DNA of 64,000 nucleotides from Prevotella scopos JCM 17725 (GTDB taxonomy: Bacteria; Bacteroidota; Bacteroidia; Bacteroidales; Bacteroidaceae), in assembly GCF_018127785.1 (NCBI RefSeq), contig NZ_CP072389.1, positions 1,364,001 to 1,428,000 on the forward strand, given 5' to 3'. Positions within the stretch are counted from its first letter, which is position 1, and the number at the start of each line of letters is the position of its first letter. This document shows, piece by piece, positions 34,316-43,977 of the stretch. The notes under the pieces were generated by a model. It saw nothing but the letters and a program-made list of their open reading frames with translations, was not told the origin of the DNA and ran no database searches. A program made the translations under genes and the position numbers.

Positions 34316-34499
34316 CAACTTAATATAATATATATGTATTGTAAGTTTGTTAAATTAATAGATGTTTCATACTATGACTTTATATACTGGCTAAGAGTGA
34401 AAGGCGCAAGAGAGCGTTTTTTATTTGTCCTTTAATCGGACAGAAAAGAGTTTTAATAACCGCATTAAATAATATCAGACTAAATATAACAAAAAGTTT

Positions 34500-37400
34500 A
34501 TGAGTAAAAAGTTACTAATGTGTTTTGCCATGCTTTTAATGTGCGTAAGCGCAGCATTGGCACAAACTAAAATCTCGGGTACCGTAGTGGCTGCCGACGA
34601 TAACGAACCCGTTATCGGTGCTACCATTATGGTCGTGGGCACCAAGTCGGGTGCAGTGACCGATGTCGATGGTAAGTTCTCGCTTACCACTGACGTTGCT
34701 AATCCTCAGGTTACGGTGGGCTACATCGGTATGGCATCGCAGACCCTGAAGGGTACTACGGACATGAAGGTGGTACTCAAGTCAAGCACTCAGACACTGA
34801 ATGAGGTTGTTGTGACGGGTCTCACCCGCACCGACCGCCGTCTCTTCACGGGTGCTACAGACAAGGTTGACGCTGAGAAGGCACGCCTGAGTGGTGTGGC
34901 AGATATCAGCCGTTCGCTTGAAGGTCAGGCAGCGGGTGTGTCTGTTCAGAATGTCAGCGGAACCTTCGGTACGTCACCAAAGATTCGCATCCGTGGTGCC
35001 ACCTCTATCTATGGTAGTAGTAAACCACTTTGGGTTGTCGATGGTGTCATCATGGAAGATGCAGCCAATGTCGGTGCAGACGACTTAGCATCAGGTAATC
35101 CAGAGACGCTTATCTCTTCAGCGATAGCAGGTCTTAATGCCGATGACATCGAGAGTTTCCAGATTCTGAAGGACGGTTCGGCAACTTCTATCTATGGTGC
35201 GCGTGCGATGGCAGGTGTGATTGTCGTTACTACCAAGAAAGGTAAGCAGGGACAGGCACACATCAGCTATACGGGTGAGTTCACCTCTCGTCTTGTTCCC
35301 TCTTACAGCAACTTCGATATTCTCGACTCAAAGGAGCAGATGGGTATCTACAGAGAGTTAGCAGACAAGGGTTGGTTGAACTTCTCTGATGTACTCAATG
35401 GTAGCGAATATGGTGTGTATGGAAAGATGTACGAGTTGATAAACAAGTACAATGCCAACACTGGTCAGTTTGCTTTGGAGAACACCACAGAGGCACGCAA
35501 CCGTTATCTCCAGCGTGCAGAGTTCCGCAATACCAACTGGTTCAGAGAGTTGTTCTCATCTAATATTATGCAGAGCCACTCTATCAGTTTGAGTGGTGGT
35601 ACGCAGAAGTCAAACTATTACGCTTCATTCAGTGCCTTGTTAGACCCAGGATGGTACAAGCAGAGTAGCGTAAACCGTTATACCCTCAACGTAAACCTCA
35701 CGCATCATTTGACAGACAAGCTGTCGTTGAACCTCATTGGTGGTGCGGCTTATCGTAAGCAGCGTGCACCAGGAACCCTTGGTCAGGACGTTGATGTTGT
35801 AGGGGGTGAGGTGAAGCGTGACTTCGATATCAACCCATACTCTTACGCCAGCAACACTTCACGTGTGTTGGACCCAACAGCAACCTACGTTGCGAATTAT
35901 GCGCCTTTCAATATCTTCAACGAGTTGAACAATAACTACATCGACCTCAACACGCTTGATGCTCGTTTCCAATTAGAGTTTAAGTATAAGCCTATCCAAG
36001 GGCTTGAACTGTCACTCTTGGGTGCATTCAAGTATATGACTTCTACACAGGAGCATTACGTAAAGGACAATTCCAATCAGGCCCTGGCTTATCGTGCGAT
36101 GTCAAACGGAATTATCCGTGATGCCAACAAATACCTTTATAAAGACCCCAATAACCCTTACGTGTTGCCAATGACCGTATTGCCTTACGGCGGTTTGTAT
36201 CATAAGGGCGACAACCGCATGAGCGATTATGACGTTCGTGCAACGGCAAACTATAGTCATACCTTTGCTGACAAGCATATCATGAACCTCTTTGGAGGTA
36301 TGGAGTTGACGAGCATCGAGCGTCAGCGCAACGCCTTCGAGGGTGCTGGTCTGCGTTATGATGCTGGTATGGTTCCATTCTATATCTATCAGTATTTCAA
36401 ACGTGCCATAGAGTCGGGTAACACTTATTATACCATCACTCCAACGAACTCACGCAGCTTAGCCTTCTATGGTAACGCAACCTATAGCTATCAAGGTCGT
36501 TACGTATTCAACGGAACCCTTCGTTATGAAGGCTCTAACCAGATGGGTCGTAACACCAGTGCACGCTGGATGCCAACATGGAACGTGTCAGGTGCATGGA
36601 ACGTACATGAGGAGAACTGGTTTAACAAGCTCTCTCCATTGAATAAGCTCACGCTGCGTGCCTCTTATAGTCTTACAGGTACACCGCCAGATGCTTCCTA
36701 TAGCAACTCCACTGCTATCATCACCGCTTCAACTCCTTTCCGTCTCTTTGCTGAAGACCAGGAACCACAGCTGGAGATTAGTGAGTTGGCAAACTCAACG
36801 CTTACTTACGAGAAGAAGAACGAGTTGAACCTTGGCTTCGATGCGTCTTTGTTGAACAATCGCTTAGGTGTTACCTTCGACTATTATACACGTAGAAACT
36901 TCGATGAGATTGGTCCGATGGTAACTGCTGGTTTGGGTGGTGAGATTATTCGTGCAGCCAACGTTGCCGAGATGAATTCTAATGGTCTTGAACTGAGTAT
37001 CTCATCTGTAAACATCAAGAAGAAGAACTTCTCTTGGACCACCAGTTTCATTTATTCCTACGCAACAACCGAGATTACAAAGCTCTTCAACCAAGGTAAC
37101 GTGATGAGCTTAGTGAGTGGTAATGGTTTTGCGAAGAAGGGTTATCCTGCTCGTGCCTTGTTCTCCATCCCATTCATGGGCTTGAACAGCGATGGTATGC
37201 CAATGGTGCTCAATGAGAAGGGACAGGTGACAACCGATGACATCAACTTCCAGGAGCGTACGAAGACCGACTTCTTGAAGTATGAAGGTCCTACTGACCC
37301 AACCCATACGGGTTCTGTTGGCAATATGTTCAGTTATCGTGGTTTCCACCTGAACGTCTTCTTCACTTACGCCTTCGGCAATGTGGTACGCCTTGACCCA

Positions 37401-37814
37401 AAGTTCCGTGCACGTTACAACGACCTTGTCTCAATGACCAATGCGTTTAAGAACCGATGGATGGCAGCTGGTGAGGAGAAGGAAACCAATATCCCAGGTA
37501 TCATTTCAAAGAGTCAGTACATGGCAAACACTAATGTTCGTTTGGGCTATAATGCTTATAACTACAGCGACGTACGTATTGCCAAGGGTGACTTCATTCG
37601 CCTGAAAGAGATTTCTTTAGCTTACGACTTCCCTGCACAACTCTTCCAGAACAGTGTGATTAAGAATGCATCGTTGAAGCTTCAGGCTACCAACCTCTTC
37701 CTACTCTATGCTGACAAGCGACTCAATGGGCAGGATCCAGAGTTCTATAATGTGGGTGGTGTAGCATCACCAATGCCAAAACAATTTACGTTAACAGTGA
37801 AACTTGGACTTTAA
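34500..37814 (+). CDS. SusC/RagA-family TonB-linked outer-membrane transporter
   Basis: This 1104-residue transporter has a signal peptide (LLMCFAMLLMCVSAALAQT). An N-terminal carboxypeptidase-regulatory-like domain follows (KISGTVVAADDNEPVIGATI). Then comes the plug with the family box LKSSTQTLNEVVVTG, the segment VSGTFGTSPKIRIRG, and DGVIMEDA. The C-terminal beta barrel ends in LQATNLFLLYADKRLNGQDP and an aromatic terminal strand. It imports oligomeric substrates together with the SusD lipoprotein encoded 11 bp downstream. The substrate is not obvious; partners encoded in the operon (zinc peptidase, DUF4302) suggest peptide or protein-derived material. It is the first gene of an operon that runs to 42766. 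Confidence 0.95.
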   Translation: MSKKLLMCFAMLLMCVSAALAQTKISGTVVAADDNEPVIGATIMVVGTKSGAVTDVDGKFSLTTDVANPQVTVGYIGMASQTLKGTTDMKVVLKSSTQTLNEVVVTGLTRTDRRLFTGATDKVDAEKARLSGVADISRSLEGQAAGVSVQNVSGTFGTSPKIRIRGATSIYGSSKPLWVVDGVIMEDAANVGADDLASGNPETLISSAIAGLNADDIESFQILKDGSATSIYGARAMAGVIVVTTKKGKQGQAHISYTGEFTSRLVPSYSNFDILDSKEQMGIYRELADKGWLNFSDVLNGSEYGVYGKMYELINKYNANTGQFALENTTEARNRYLQRAEFRNTNWFRELFSSNIMQSHSISLSGGTQKSNYYASFSALLDPGWYKQSSVNRYTLNVNLTHHLTDKLSLNLIGGAAYRKQRAPGTLGQDVDVVGGEVKRDFDINPYSYASNTSRVLDPTATYVANYAPFNIFNELNNNYIDLNTLDARFQLEFKYKPIQGLELSLLGAFKYMTSTQEHYVKDNSNQALAYRAMSNGIIRDANKYLYKDPNNPYVLPMTVLPYGGLYHKGDNRMSDYDVRATANYSHTFADKHIMNLFGGMELTSIERQRNAFEGAGLRYDAGMVPFYIYQYFKRAIESGNTYYTITPTNSRSLAFYGNATYSYQGRYVFNGTLRYEGSNQMGRNTSARWMPTWNVSGAWNVHEENWFNKLSPLNKLTLRASYSLTGTPPDASYSNSTAIITASTPFRLFAEDQEPQLEISELANSTLTYEKKNELNLGFDASLLNNRLGVTFDYYTRRNFDEIGPMVTAGLGGEIIRAANVAEMNSNGLELSISSVNIKKKNFSWTTSFIYSYATTEITKLFNQGNVMSLVSGNGFAKKGYPARALFSIPFMGLNSDGMPMVLNEKGQVTTDDINFQERTKTDFLKYEGPTDPTHTGSVGNMFSYRGFHLNVFFTYAFGNVVRLDPKFRARYNDLVSMTNAFKNRWMAAGEEKETNIPGIISKSQYMANTNVRLGYNAYNYSDVRIAKGDFIRLKEISLAYDFPAQLFQNSVIKNASLKLQATNLFLLYADKRLNGQDPEFYNVGGVASPMPKQFTLTVKLGL

Positions 37815-37825
37815 AACTTACGAAG

Positions 37826-39409
37826 ATGAAAGTCAAAAAATATATTATATACTTGTCTGTGGCTGCCCTTTCGTTAGCACTTGCATCGTGTAACGATTTC
37901 CTTAACAAGTATCCAGACAGCCGTATGGACCTCAAAAATCCTTCGGAGGTAAGCCAGTTGTTGGCGAGTGCTTATCCACAAGCACACCCAGCTTATCTCA
38001 CGGAGATGTATTCAGACAATACTGACGAACAGTTGCACAGCACTTGGAGTGCGTTCGACCGTTTCCAAGAGCAGGCTTATCAGTGGAAGGACATTGATGA
38101 CGTGGGCAATACGGAGTCGCCTTATCAGTTGTGGTCAGCGCATTATGCTGCTGTTGAAACTTGTAACGAGGCGATTGAATACATCGAGCGTACCGTTAAA
38201 GATGCGCAGTCAGAGGAAGACTATCAAGCACAATTGGGTGAGGCTTTGCTCTGCAGAGCGTTCTCAATGTTCCAGTTGTCAACCATCTTCTGTCAGGCTT
38301 ACGATAAGACGACAGCTGCCAATGAGTTGGGTTTGGCTTATCCTACAAAGCCCGAGAAGGTGGTCGGTCGATTAATCGGGCGTGGTACGCTGGCTGAACT
38401 TTATCAGAAGATTGAGGCTGACCTGCTGAAGGGTATGTCGCTCGTTGGTACGAAGTATGCAAAGCCTAAGTTCCACTTCACCAAGCAGGCGGCTTATGCT
38501 TTCGCAACTCGCTTCTATCTCTATGCACAGAAGTATGATAAGGCGGTGATGTATGCCAATAAGGTATTAGGCGAACAGCCAGCTGATATCCTCCGCAACT
38601 GGGCAGAATGGAACCGCTTAGGTCCGAGTGGTAACGTACAGCCAAACGCCTTTGTGAATGCAAGCAACAATGCGAACATCATGTTACTACCTGTGCCTTC
38701 ACAGTGGGGTGTTATCAGTATTCCTATTCAGGCAGGTAGCAAGTATGCGCATGGCGAATTGATTAGCAAGAACGAAACCCTGCAGGCACCTGCTCCATGG
38801 GGCGATAGCGGTTCAACGCTGAACTATACCGTCCTTTATAACAATGGTGTGTCAAAGTATTGTCTGCGTAAGATTCCTTACGTACCAAAGGTTATTGACG
38901 CAACAGCGGAGATTGGTATCCCTTATGGTGAGTATGCTGTCTTCAATACCGATGTCACCCTCCTTGAACGTGCTGAGGCTTATGCCCTCTCAGGCGAGTA
39001 TGACAAGGCATTGCAGGACATCAACACCGAACTGAGTGTCTTCTCAAAGAATAGAAAGCAACTCACACTGGCAGAGATACAGGACTTCTATAAGTCAATG
39101 GCTTATTACACGCCAACAAAGCCTACACCAAAGAAGCAGTTGCACCCATTGTTTACCATTGAGTCAACAACACAGGAACCTCTTTTGCAGTGCCTCCTAC
39201 AGTTGAAACGACTGGTAACCATTCATGAGGGTTTCCGTCTGCAGGATGTTAAGCGCTATGGTATTACAATGTATCGTAGAAAGGTTGATGTACAGTCTAA
39301 CGTAACTGCCGTAACCGACTCAATGAAGGTTGGCGACCCACGTCTGGCAATTCAGTTGCCACAGGATGTTATATTGGCTGGTGAGACGGCTAATCCACGT
39401 AATAATTAA
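37826..39409 (+). CDS. SusD/RagB-family substrate-binding lipoprotein
   Basis: This is a 527-residue lipoprotein with signal peptide and lipobox LALASCND (Cys about 22). It has the SusD hallmarks DFLNKYPDSRMDLKNPSEV at the N-terminus, the tetratricopeptide-like helices ALLCRAFSMFQLSTIF and AYAFATRFYLYAQKYDKAV, and the C-terminal FRLQDVKRYGI motif. It caps the SusC barrel and binds substrate on the cell surface. It is 11 bp from SusC and 11 bp from the metallohydrolase gene, so it is part of one operon. Confidence 0.95.
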   Translation: MKVKKYIIYLSVAALSLALASCNDFLNKYPDSRMDLKNPSEVSQLLASAYPQAHPAYLTEMYSDNTDEQLHSTWSAFDRFQEQAYQWKDIDDVGNTESPYQLWSAHYAAVETCNEAIEYIERTVKDAQSEEDYQAQLGEALLCRAFSMFQLSTIFCQAYDKTTAANELGLAYPTKPEKVVGRLIGRGTLAELYQKIEADLLKGMSLVGTKYAKPKFHFTKQAAYAFATRFYLYAQKYDKAVMYANKVLGEQPADILRNWAEWNRLGPSGNVQPNAFVNASNNANIMLLPVPSQWGVISIPIQAGSKYAHGELISKNETLQAPAPWGDSGSTLNYTVLYNNGVSKYCLRKIPYVPKVIDATAEIGIPYGEYAVFNTDVTLLERAEAYALSGEYDKALQDINTELSVFSKNRKQLTLAEIQDFYKSMAYYTPTKPTPKKQLHPLFTIESTTQEPLLQCLLQLKRLVTIHEGFRLQDVKRYGITMYRRKVDVQSNVTAVTDSMKVGDPRLAIQLPQDVILAGETANPRNN

Positions 39410-39420
39410 ATTGACGCCTT

Positions 39421-40308
39421 ATGAAAAAGTATTTATATCTAGCAGCAATCGCTATTGCCAGCTGTGGCACAATCTTGTCGTCATGCAGTGATGACAAGAT
39501 AAGCGGTGACTCTATATTCTCAACAAAGGCTGTTCAGCGCAACGCCTTCGATGAGTGGTTGTATAAGAATTACACCATGCCTTATAATATAGAGTTCCAA
39601 TATCGTCTGAAAACGGAAGAGACAGAGCAGGCTTATAACTTCGTGCCAGCCGACTCTGCCAAGACCGTAAAACTTGCTATCCTCACAAAGTATATGTGGT
39701 TTGACGCTTATGCTGAGACCGTTGGACTTGACTTCATTAAGGAGAATGCCCCACGTATCATCCTCGTGACAGGTACACCGGGTTACACACGTTATCGCAC
39801 AGAGGTGATCGGTAGTGCTGAGGGTGGTTATAAGGTGAGATTAGGTAAGGTAAATGCCCTTACCGATGACCAGTTGAAGGATTATGGTAGTATGAATAAC
39901 TACTATTTCCACACGATGCACCATGAGTTTATGCACATCCTCAACCAGAAGCAGCCTTACGATGAGTCGTATGATAACATCTCACGCTCTGACTACGTGA
40001 GTGGTAACTGGACTTCCATCCCTGACAAGAAGGCACAGAGTATGGGTTTCGTTTCGGCTTACTCTATGGAGAACCCTGCTGAGGATATCGCCGAGCTTTA
40101 CTCTATCTATGTGACCAGTACGCCAGAGGATTGGGACACCATCATGAGGAATGCGGGTAACAAGGGCGGTAGTATTATCAACAGAAAGCTCAAGATTATC
40201 CGTGAGTACATGCGTAACGCTTGGAATGTTAACATCGAATTGTTACGTACTGCCATCCTTAGAAGAGGCGGAAAGATTGGTACGCTCAATCTGAACACAC
40301 TCGAATAA
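39421..40308 (+). CDS. Substrate import-associated zinc metallohydrolase lipoprotein
   Basis: This is a 295-residue lipoprotein (signal peptide with lipobox LSSCSDD, Cys about 22). The body has a zinc site FHTMHHEFMHILNQKQPYD around residues 163-181, where HEFMH supplies the HExxH motif. A conserved Glu-rich helix, AEDIAELYSIYV, supplies the further ligand. This matches the putative zinc-binding metallopeptidase family that accompanies SusC/SusD in Bacteroidetes (PF15890). It probably cleaves peptides during uptake. It is followed after 113 bp by a DUF4302 gene. Confidence 0.9.
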   Translation: MKKYLYLAAIAIASCGTILSSCSDDKISGDSIFSTKAVQRNAFDEWLYKNYTMPYNIEFQYRLKTEETEQAYNFVPADSAKTVKLAILTKYMWFDAYAETVGLDFIKENAPRIILVTGTPGYTRYRTEVIGSAEGGYKVRLGKVNALTDDQLKDYGSMNNYYFHTMHHEFMHILNQKQPYDESYDNISRSDYVSGNWTSIPDKKAQSMGFVSAYSMENPAEDIAELYSIYVTSTPEDWDTIMRNAGNKGGSIINRKLKIIREYMRNAWNVNIELLRTAILRRGGKIGTLNLNTLE

Positions 40309-40421
40309 CAGGGTGGTGCGTGTGCATCTTATCAATAAATAATCAAACAAAGGTTTCTGACTTGGCGGAATCAATATTACGAACGAAGTTCAGAACCTGA
40401 TAAAAGTAAATAAGTACGCAA

Positions 40422-41699
40422 ATGAAAAAGGTATATTTGCTATTCATGTCTATCGTCCTGACACTTTCTCTGCAATCGTGTCTGCATGACGATAAGACCA
40501 TTTTCGACCTCCCTGCGGCTGAACGAATCGAGAAGAAGGTGGCTGACTATAAGGCACTGCTGGAGTCGTCAGAGGATGGTTGGGTAATGCAGTATTATAC
40601 AGGTAAGAACTATAGCTATGGTGGTTATACGCTGTTGCTGAAGTTCAAGAATGGTCATGTGACGGCGATGGGTGACGTGAGGAACCCTGAGGCGCAAGCT
40701 ACATCAGGCTATGACGTCATCAAAGACTTGGGACCTACCTTGTCGTTCAATGGTTATAACGAAGTCATTCACCCCTTGGCTGAGACTTGGTTGGGTAGTC
40801 CTGACGGTGCGCAGGGCGACTATGAGTTCTCTATTCTCCGTGCTACTAACGATAGTATCTTCTTGAAAGGACGTAAGTGGCAGAATGAGATGGTGCTCAC
40901 TCGCCTGCCAAAGGGCACGAGCTGGGAAGAGTATATGGTAGGGTTGATCTCTGTGATGGAAGGGATGAACGTCGAAACCTATGATTTCGTCTTGGGCAAC
41001 GACACCTTAGGGCAAGGCACCCTCACACAAGAGGTGAGACGACTTAGTGTTACCTTGGGCGATAAGAAGTGGGAGATGCCTTATTGCACTACGAATACGG
41101 GTATCGTCCTTCGCGAACCTATCGTCATCGGCAATAAGAAGTATCAACATTTCACATGGAATGATGCTGATCACTCGTTGACAGAAGGCGACCTTAAAAT
41201 CATTCAGTTCTTGCCAAAGACTCATAAGAGTATCGACTTCTGGGTTGGCGAATGGCAGTTGAAGACGAACCTGCGTAAGCGTATCAAGCTTACCTTGGAG
41301 ATGGGTTCTGTTGCCAACACACTGAAGGGTAAGTTGAATATTAATAATGTCAACTATGAGTTGCTCCTGACTTACGACCCAGCAACGGGACGTCTGGAAC
41401 TCCCAGGACAGCCAGTGACCGACCCAACCTATAAGTATCCAGCAGGTATCTTGTTGATTCCAGCATCTCAGAAGGAGGGTAAACTCTTCGGTGAAGGTCA
41501 GGGTAGCTTGTTCTTCACATGGGATGATGACATGGAACAAGCTACGGCTGAAGACAGTGGACAGATTACAGGTCATGCCGTTGACTCCTTCTTCGGTGTA
41601 GCATACGGCGAAGACTTGCAGCCTGTTACCGATGCTGATGGCAACTATGTATTTGCCTTCACATTGCCGAATATCCAGTACATGAAGAAAATTAATTAA
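40422..41699 (+). CDS. DUF4302 lipoprotein of the SusC/SusD operon
   Basis: This is a 425-residue lipoprotein (lipobox LQSCLHD, Cys about 20) whose N-terminal PAAERIEKKVADYKALLESS, then EDGWVMQYYTGK, is the signature of DUF4302. Function is unknown. The family is almost always found in SusC/SusD operons next to a zinc metallohydrolase, as here, which suggests a surface substrate-handling role. The next gene starts two bases after its stop. It has beta-rich repeats and no catalytic motif that I could identify. Confidence 0.88.
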   Translation: MKKVYLLFMSIVLTLSLQSCLHDDKTIFDLPAAERIEKKVADYKALLESSEDGWVMQYYTGKNYSYGGYTLLLKFKNGHVTAMGDVRNPEAQATSGYDVIKDLGPTLSFNGYNEVIHPLAETWLGSPDGAQGDYEFSILRATNDSIFLKGRKWQNEMVLTRLPKGTSWEEYMVGLISVMEGMNVETYDFVLGNDTLGQGTLTQEVRRLSVTLGDKKWEMPYCTTNTGIVLREPIVIGNKKYQHFTWNDADHSLTEGDLKIIQFLPKTHKSIDFWVGEWQLKTNLRKRIKLTLEMGSVANTLKGKLNINNVNYELLLTYDPATGRLELPGQPVTDPTYKYPAGILLIPASQKEGKLFGEGQGSLFFTWDDDMEQATAEDSGQITGHAVDSFFGVAYGEDLQPVTDADGNYVFAFTLPNIQYMKKIN

Positions 41700-41701
41700 T
41701 T

Positions 41702-42766
41702 ATGAAGAAGTATATTTCTATATTCATGCTCGTTGCAGCTGCCGTTCTTGGAACGGCATGCAGCAGCAACGATAACGAACTGCCTGAATACGCTGTGGGA
41801 CTGAACGTCGTAAAGGCGCAGACAGCATTTAACGTGATTGGTGGAACGAACGAGGTGAAGATGGCTTCTGAACCTGCTCAGGCTTATGCGCAGGATGCGT
41901 GGCTGACGGTTACGAAGAAGGCTGAGACACTTATGTTGACCGCTGCAACAAATACCAGCCCACAGTCGCGTAACACGCTCCTCGTTATCAAAAGCCAACA
42001 GGGCGACTCTATCACCCTTAACGTTCAGCAAGAAGGTATCACCTTCGGTCTGCCTGCTGGTGAGGATATCTTCACCGACGACAAGGCTGTACAGAAGACG
42101 CTGATTGCTACGGCTAACGTTCCTGTTACCTATGTGACGACGGGCGACTGGATCAGCGTTGAGCAGAAAGGCAACGAGGTTGGCGTGAAGGTGACTGAGA
42201 ATACAACGGGCAAAGCACGTGTTGGCTGGGTTATCGCTAAGGCTGTGGGCTTAGTTGACTCGCTGAAGGTGGTTCAGGCTTCATTGGCTGACTTCGTTGG
42301 CGAATACAAGCAGACTGCAAAGATGCGTAATGCTGATCGTACATTGTCTGAGAGAACCACTGATGTACGTATCGAAGCTGCTGGAACGAACAAAGCGAAC
42401 TTCATCGTTGATAACAAATACACATGGTCAGTTGACTTTATCCCCGGTAAGGGCTTTAAGATGACCAATGGTAAGGTGGTCGCTAAGAATGAGGTGCAGA
42501 CAGGTGTTTACGAATACTTTATCTCTGTCATTGTTGCCGATGACTTCAGCAAGGAGCACGAGACAGCCATCAATGGTACGCAGGAGAGTATCCTCCTTTC
42601 TATTGATGATACGGGCAACCTTGTCTTCAAGGAAGCACAGAAGCTCGCCTCTGAGCAAACCTTCTCATCTTATGGCTGGAACCGCTTCTCTGACTCTAAA
42701 CCAGTCATGGGTGCCTACCGCGGTATCGGTGAGGTCTATGTGCAGCCTAAGCTTACGCGCAAATAG
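41702..42766 (+). CDS. BACON-like lipoprotein, last gene of the operon
   Basis: This is a 354-residue lipoprotein (signal AAAVLGTACSSND, Cys about 20). Residues 40-110 form a BACON-like beta domain with the expected DAWLTVTKK ... AATNTSPQSRNTLLVIKS ... LNVQQEG pattern, and a second, weaker copy follows (about 115-195). BACON domains are thought to bind carbohydrate or mucin at the cell surface (family knowledge). The C-terminal part is a beta-sheet-rich lipocalin-like region (VGEYKQTAKMRNADRTLSER). The operon ends here with a conserved 3'-UTR hairpin module starting 27 bp downstream. Confidence 0.8.
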   Translation: MKKYISIFMLVAAAVLGTACSSNDNELPEYAVGLNVVKAQTAFNVIGGTNEVKMASEPAQAYAQDAWLTVTKKAETLMLTAATNTSPQSRNTLLVIKSQQGDSITLNVQQEGITFGLPAGEDIFTDDKAVQKTLIATANVPVTYVTTGDWISVEQKGNEVGVKVTENTTGKARVGWVIAKAVGLVDSLKVVQASLADFVGEYKQTAKMRNADRTLSERTTDVRIEAAGTNKANFIVDNKYTWSVDFIPGKGFKMTNGKVVAKNEVQTGVYEYFISVIVADDFSKEHETAINGTQESILLSIDDTGNLVFKEAQKLASEQTFSSYGWNRFSDSKPVMGAYRGIGEVYVQPKLTRK

Positions 42767-42792
42767 ATTTTCATGATTCAGAATGAAGATGT

Positions 42793-42895
42793 GTCAAAAT
42801 GCAAATACCATTTTGGTAATCTTGCAGTTTGAAACAATCCAATAAAGAAAGCCCATTTCTATACTCGGTTTTGAGTAATGAAATGGGCTTTTTTG
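42793..42895 (+). terminator. 3'-UTR module: small hairpin plus terminator (copy B)
   Basis: This is a near-identical counterpart of the module at 18871-18976 (read on the other strand). The CAAAATGCAAATACCATTTTG hairpin and CAGTTTGAAACAAT linker are conserved. The terminator stem here is AAGCCCATTTC / GAAATGGGCTT followed by Ts. It starts 27 bp after the last gene of the SusC/SusD operon. Confidence 0.88.
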
Positions 42896-43180
42896 GCTCT
42901 ATAACGAAACGTGTGGGTAATTCGTCATAGAGCCTAAAATATTGTTGAAAGTATAGCCTCCAACTAAACAAAACTCCAAATTGCCCTTCGTTTTAATGCG
43001 CTTAACGCACATTAAATCCATCCCCTTTCATATACAGCAATGGTGTTAACCTTTCGCACATGTGGTGCATACCCTCCGCACGACATGTGCATACCCTCCG
43101 CACGACATGTGCTGAGCACCCGCACCAAACCGATGGAATATCAACACACAACCCACATGATTCGTTATAGAACCCTTTCT
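42893..43180 (+). repeat. 280-bp dispersed repeat with terminal inverted stem (copy 2)
   Basis: It begins with GGCTCTATAACG ... CGTCATAGAGCC, the same stem position as copy 1 but with different bases that still pair. The shared text CCTCCAACTAAACAAAACTC and TATACAGCAATGGTGTTAAC follows. The end has three GCAC(C/G)ACATGTGC units. It overlaps the T-tail of the terminator module. Confidence 0.85.
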
Positions 43181-43773
43181 TCCCTTTAGAAGAGTCCTAC
43201 TTATAAATTGAAAGTTATCAAATTAATGATTTTTGCTTTGACAAACCCTCTATCCCTGTTTGCAGTGTTTATTGCTACATATAACTTGTTAACTCGTCAA
43301 CTATAAACTCGTCAACCAGTTCTGTATATTCTTTGACCCTGAGGGATCTGTTACTGCATATTAGTCTTAACGTTATTGAATTAACTTTACAAAATATCAG
43401 CTTAATAACGCTTTAAAACTCCAAAAACATCCACTTTTTGTGCCTTTGTAAGCGCTTGTTTATCAGTAGTTTACAAAGGAGGTTCTCAAAGGGCGTTAAC
43501 AAGGGTCTTGAAGGGCGTTAACAAGGTCCTTAAAGGGCACCTTTTACAAGTCCATTGGGTATCTTTTACAATCCCCAATACCATGTATCAGTTTTCGGGA
43601 GTGCGAAAATAGTTTACAATTTAACGCATAGACAACTCTTGATAATTCAGAATTAAGAACTCACAATTATTTGAACGGAGTTCTCATCAGTACGTCATAA
43701 TTATGATTACCATCATAAGAATGGAAAAAAGAAAAGGCACTTCGAAAGGTAAAAACAGAAAAAACTATTCTGT
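43181..43773. other. Intergenic DNA with short direct repeats, no gene seen
   Basis: It contains CTTGTTAACTCGTCAACT-type words near 43285 and three staggered copies of AAAGGGCGTTAACAAGG-like sequence (43480-43560). These resemble other repeats in the window. No promoter of consensus spacing was found for the downstream Rhs gene. Confidence 0.5.
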
Positions 43774-43872
43774 ATGTTTGAACAACACAACTATGATTTG
43801 GCTGGTACTGTAAAAGCAGATATCGTTGATTTATTGGAAAAATGGAATGAAGTATGTGAACAGACTGCTTAA
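43774..43872 (+). CDS. Small ORF (32 aa), possibly a gene fragment
   Basis: A short frame begins MFEQHNYDLAGTVKADIVDL and ends NEVCEQTA. I do not recognise it. It may be the C-terminal remnant of a deleted gene upstream of the Rhs locus, or not expressed. Confidence 0.25.
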   Translation: MFEQHNYDLAGTVKADIVDLLEKWNEVCEQTA

Positions 43873-43977
43873 CTTCTATTATACATGTGTTAAAACTCAA
43901 TGGATATAAGGGACGACAAGCAAAAGTGGGTGAGAAAAGACAGTGTTTCAAGGGGTTGGAAAGTTTAGTAACTTAAA

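Noticed and set aside
40107..40298. Antisense ORFs over the SusC/SusD operon and over the large Rhs gene (56.0-64 kb)
   Set aside because: Long antisense frames follow from the codon use of the real genes; none shows a family motif.
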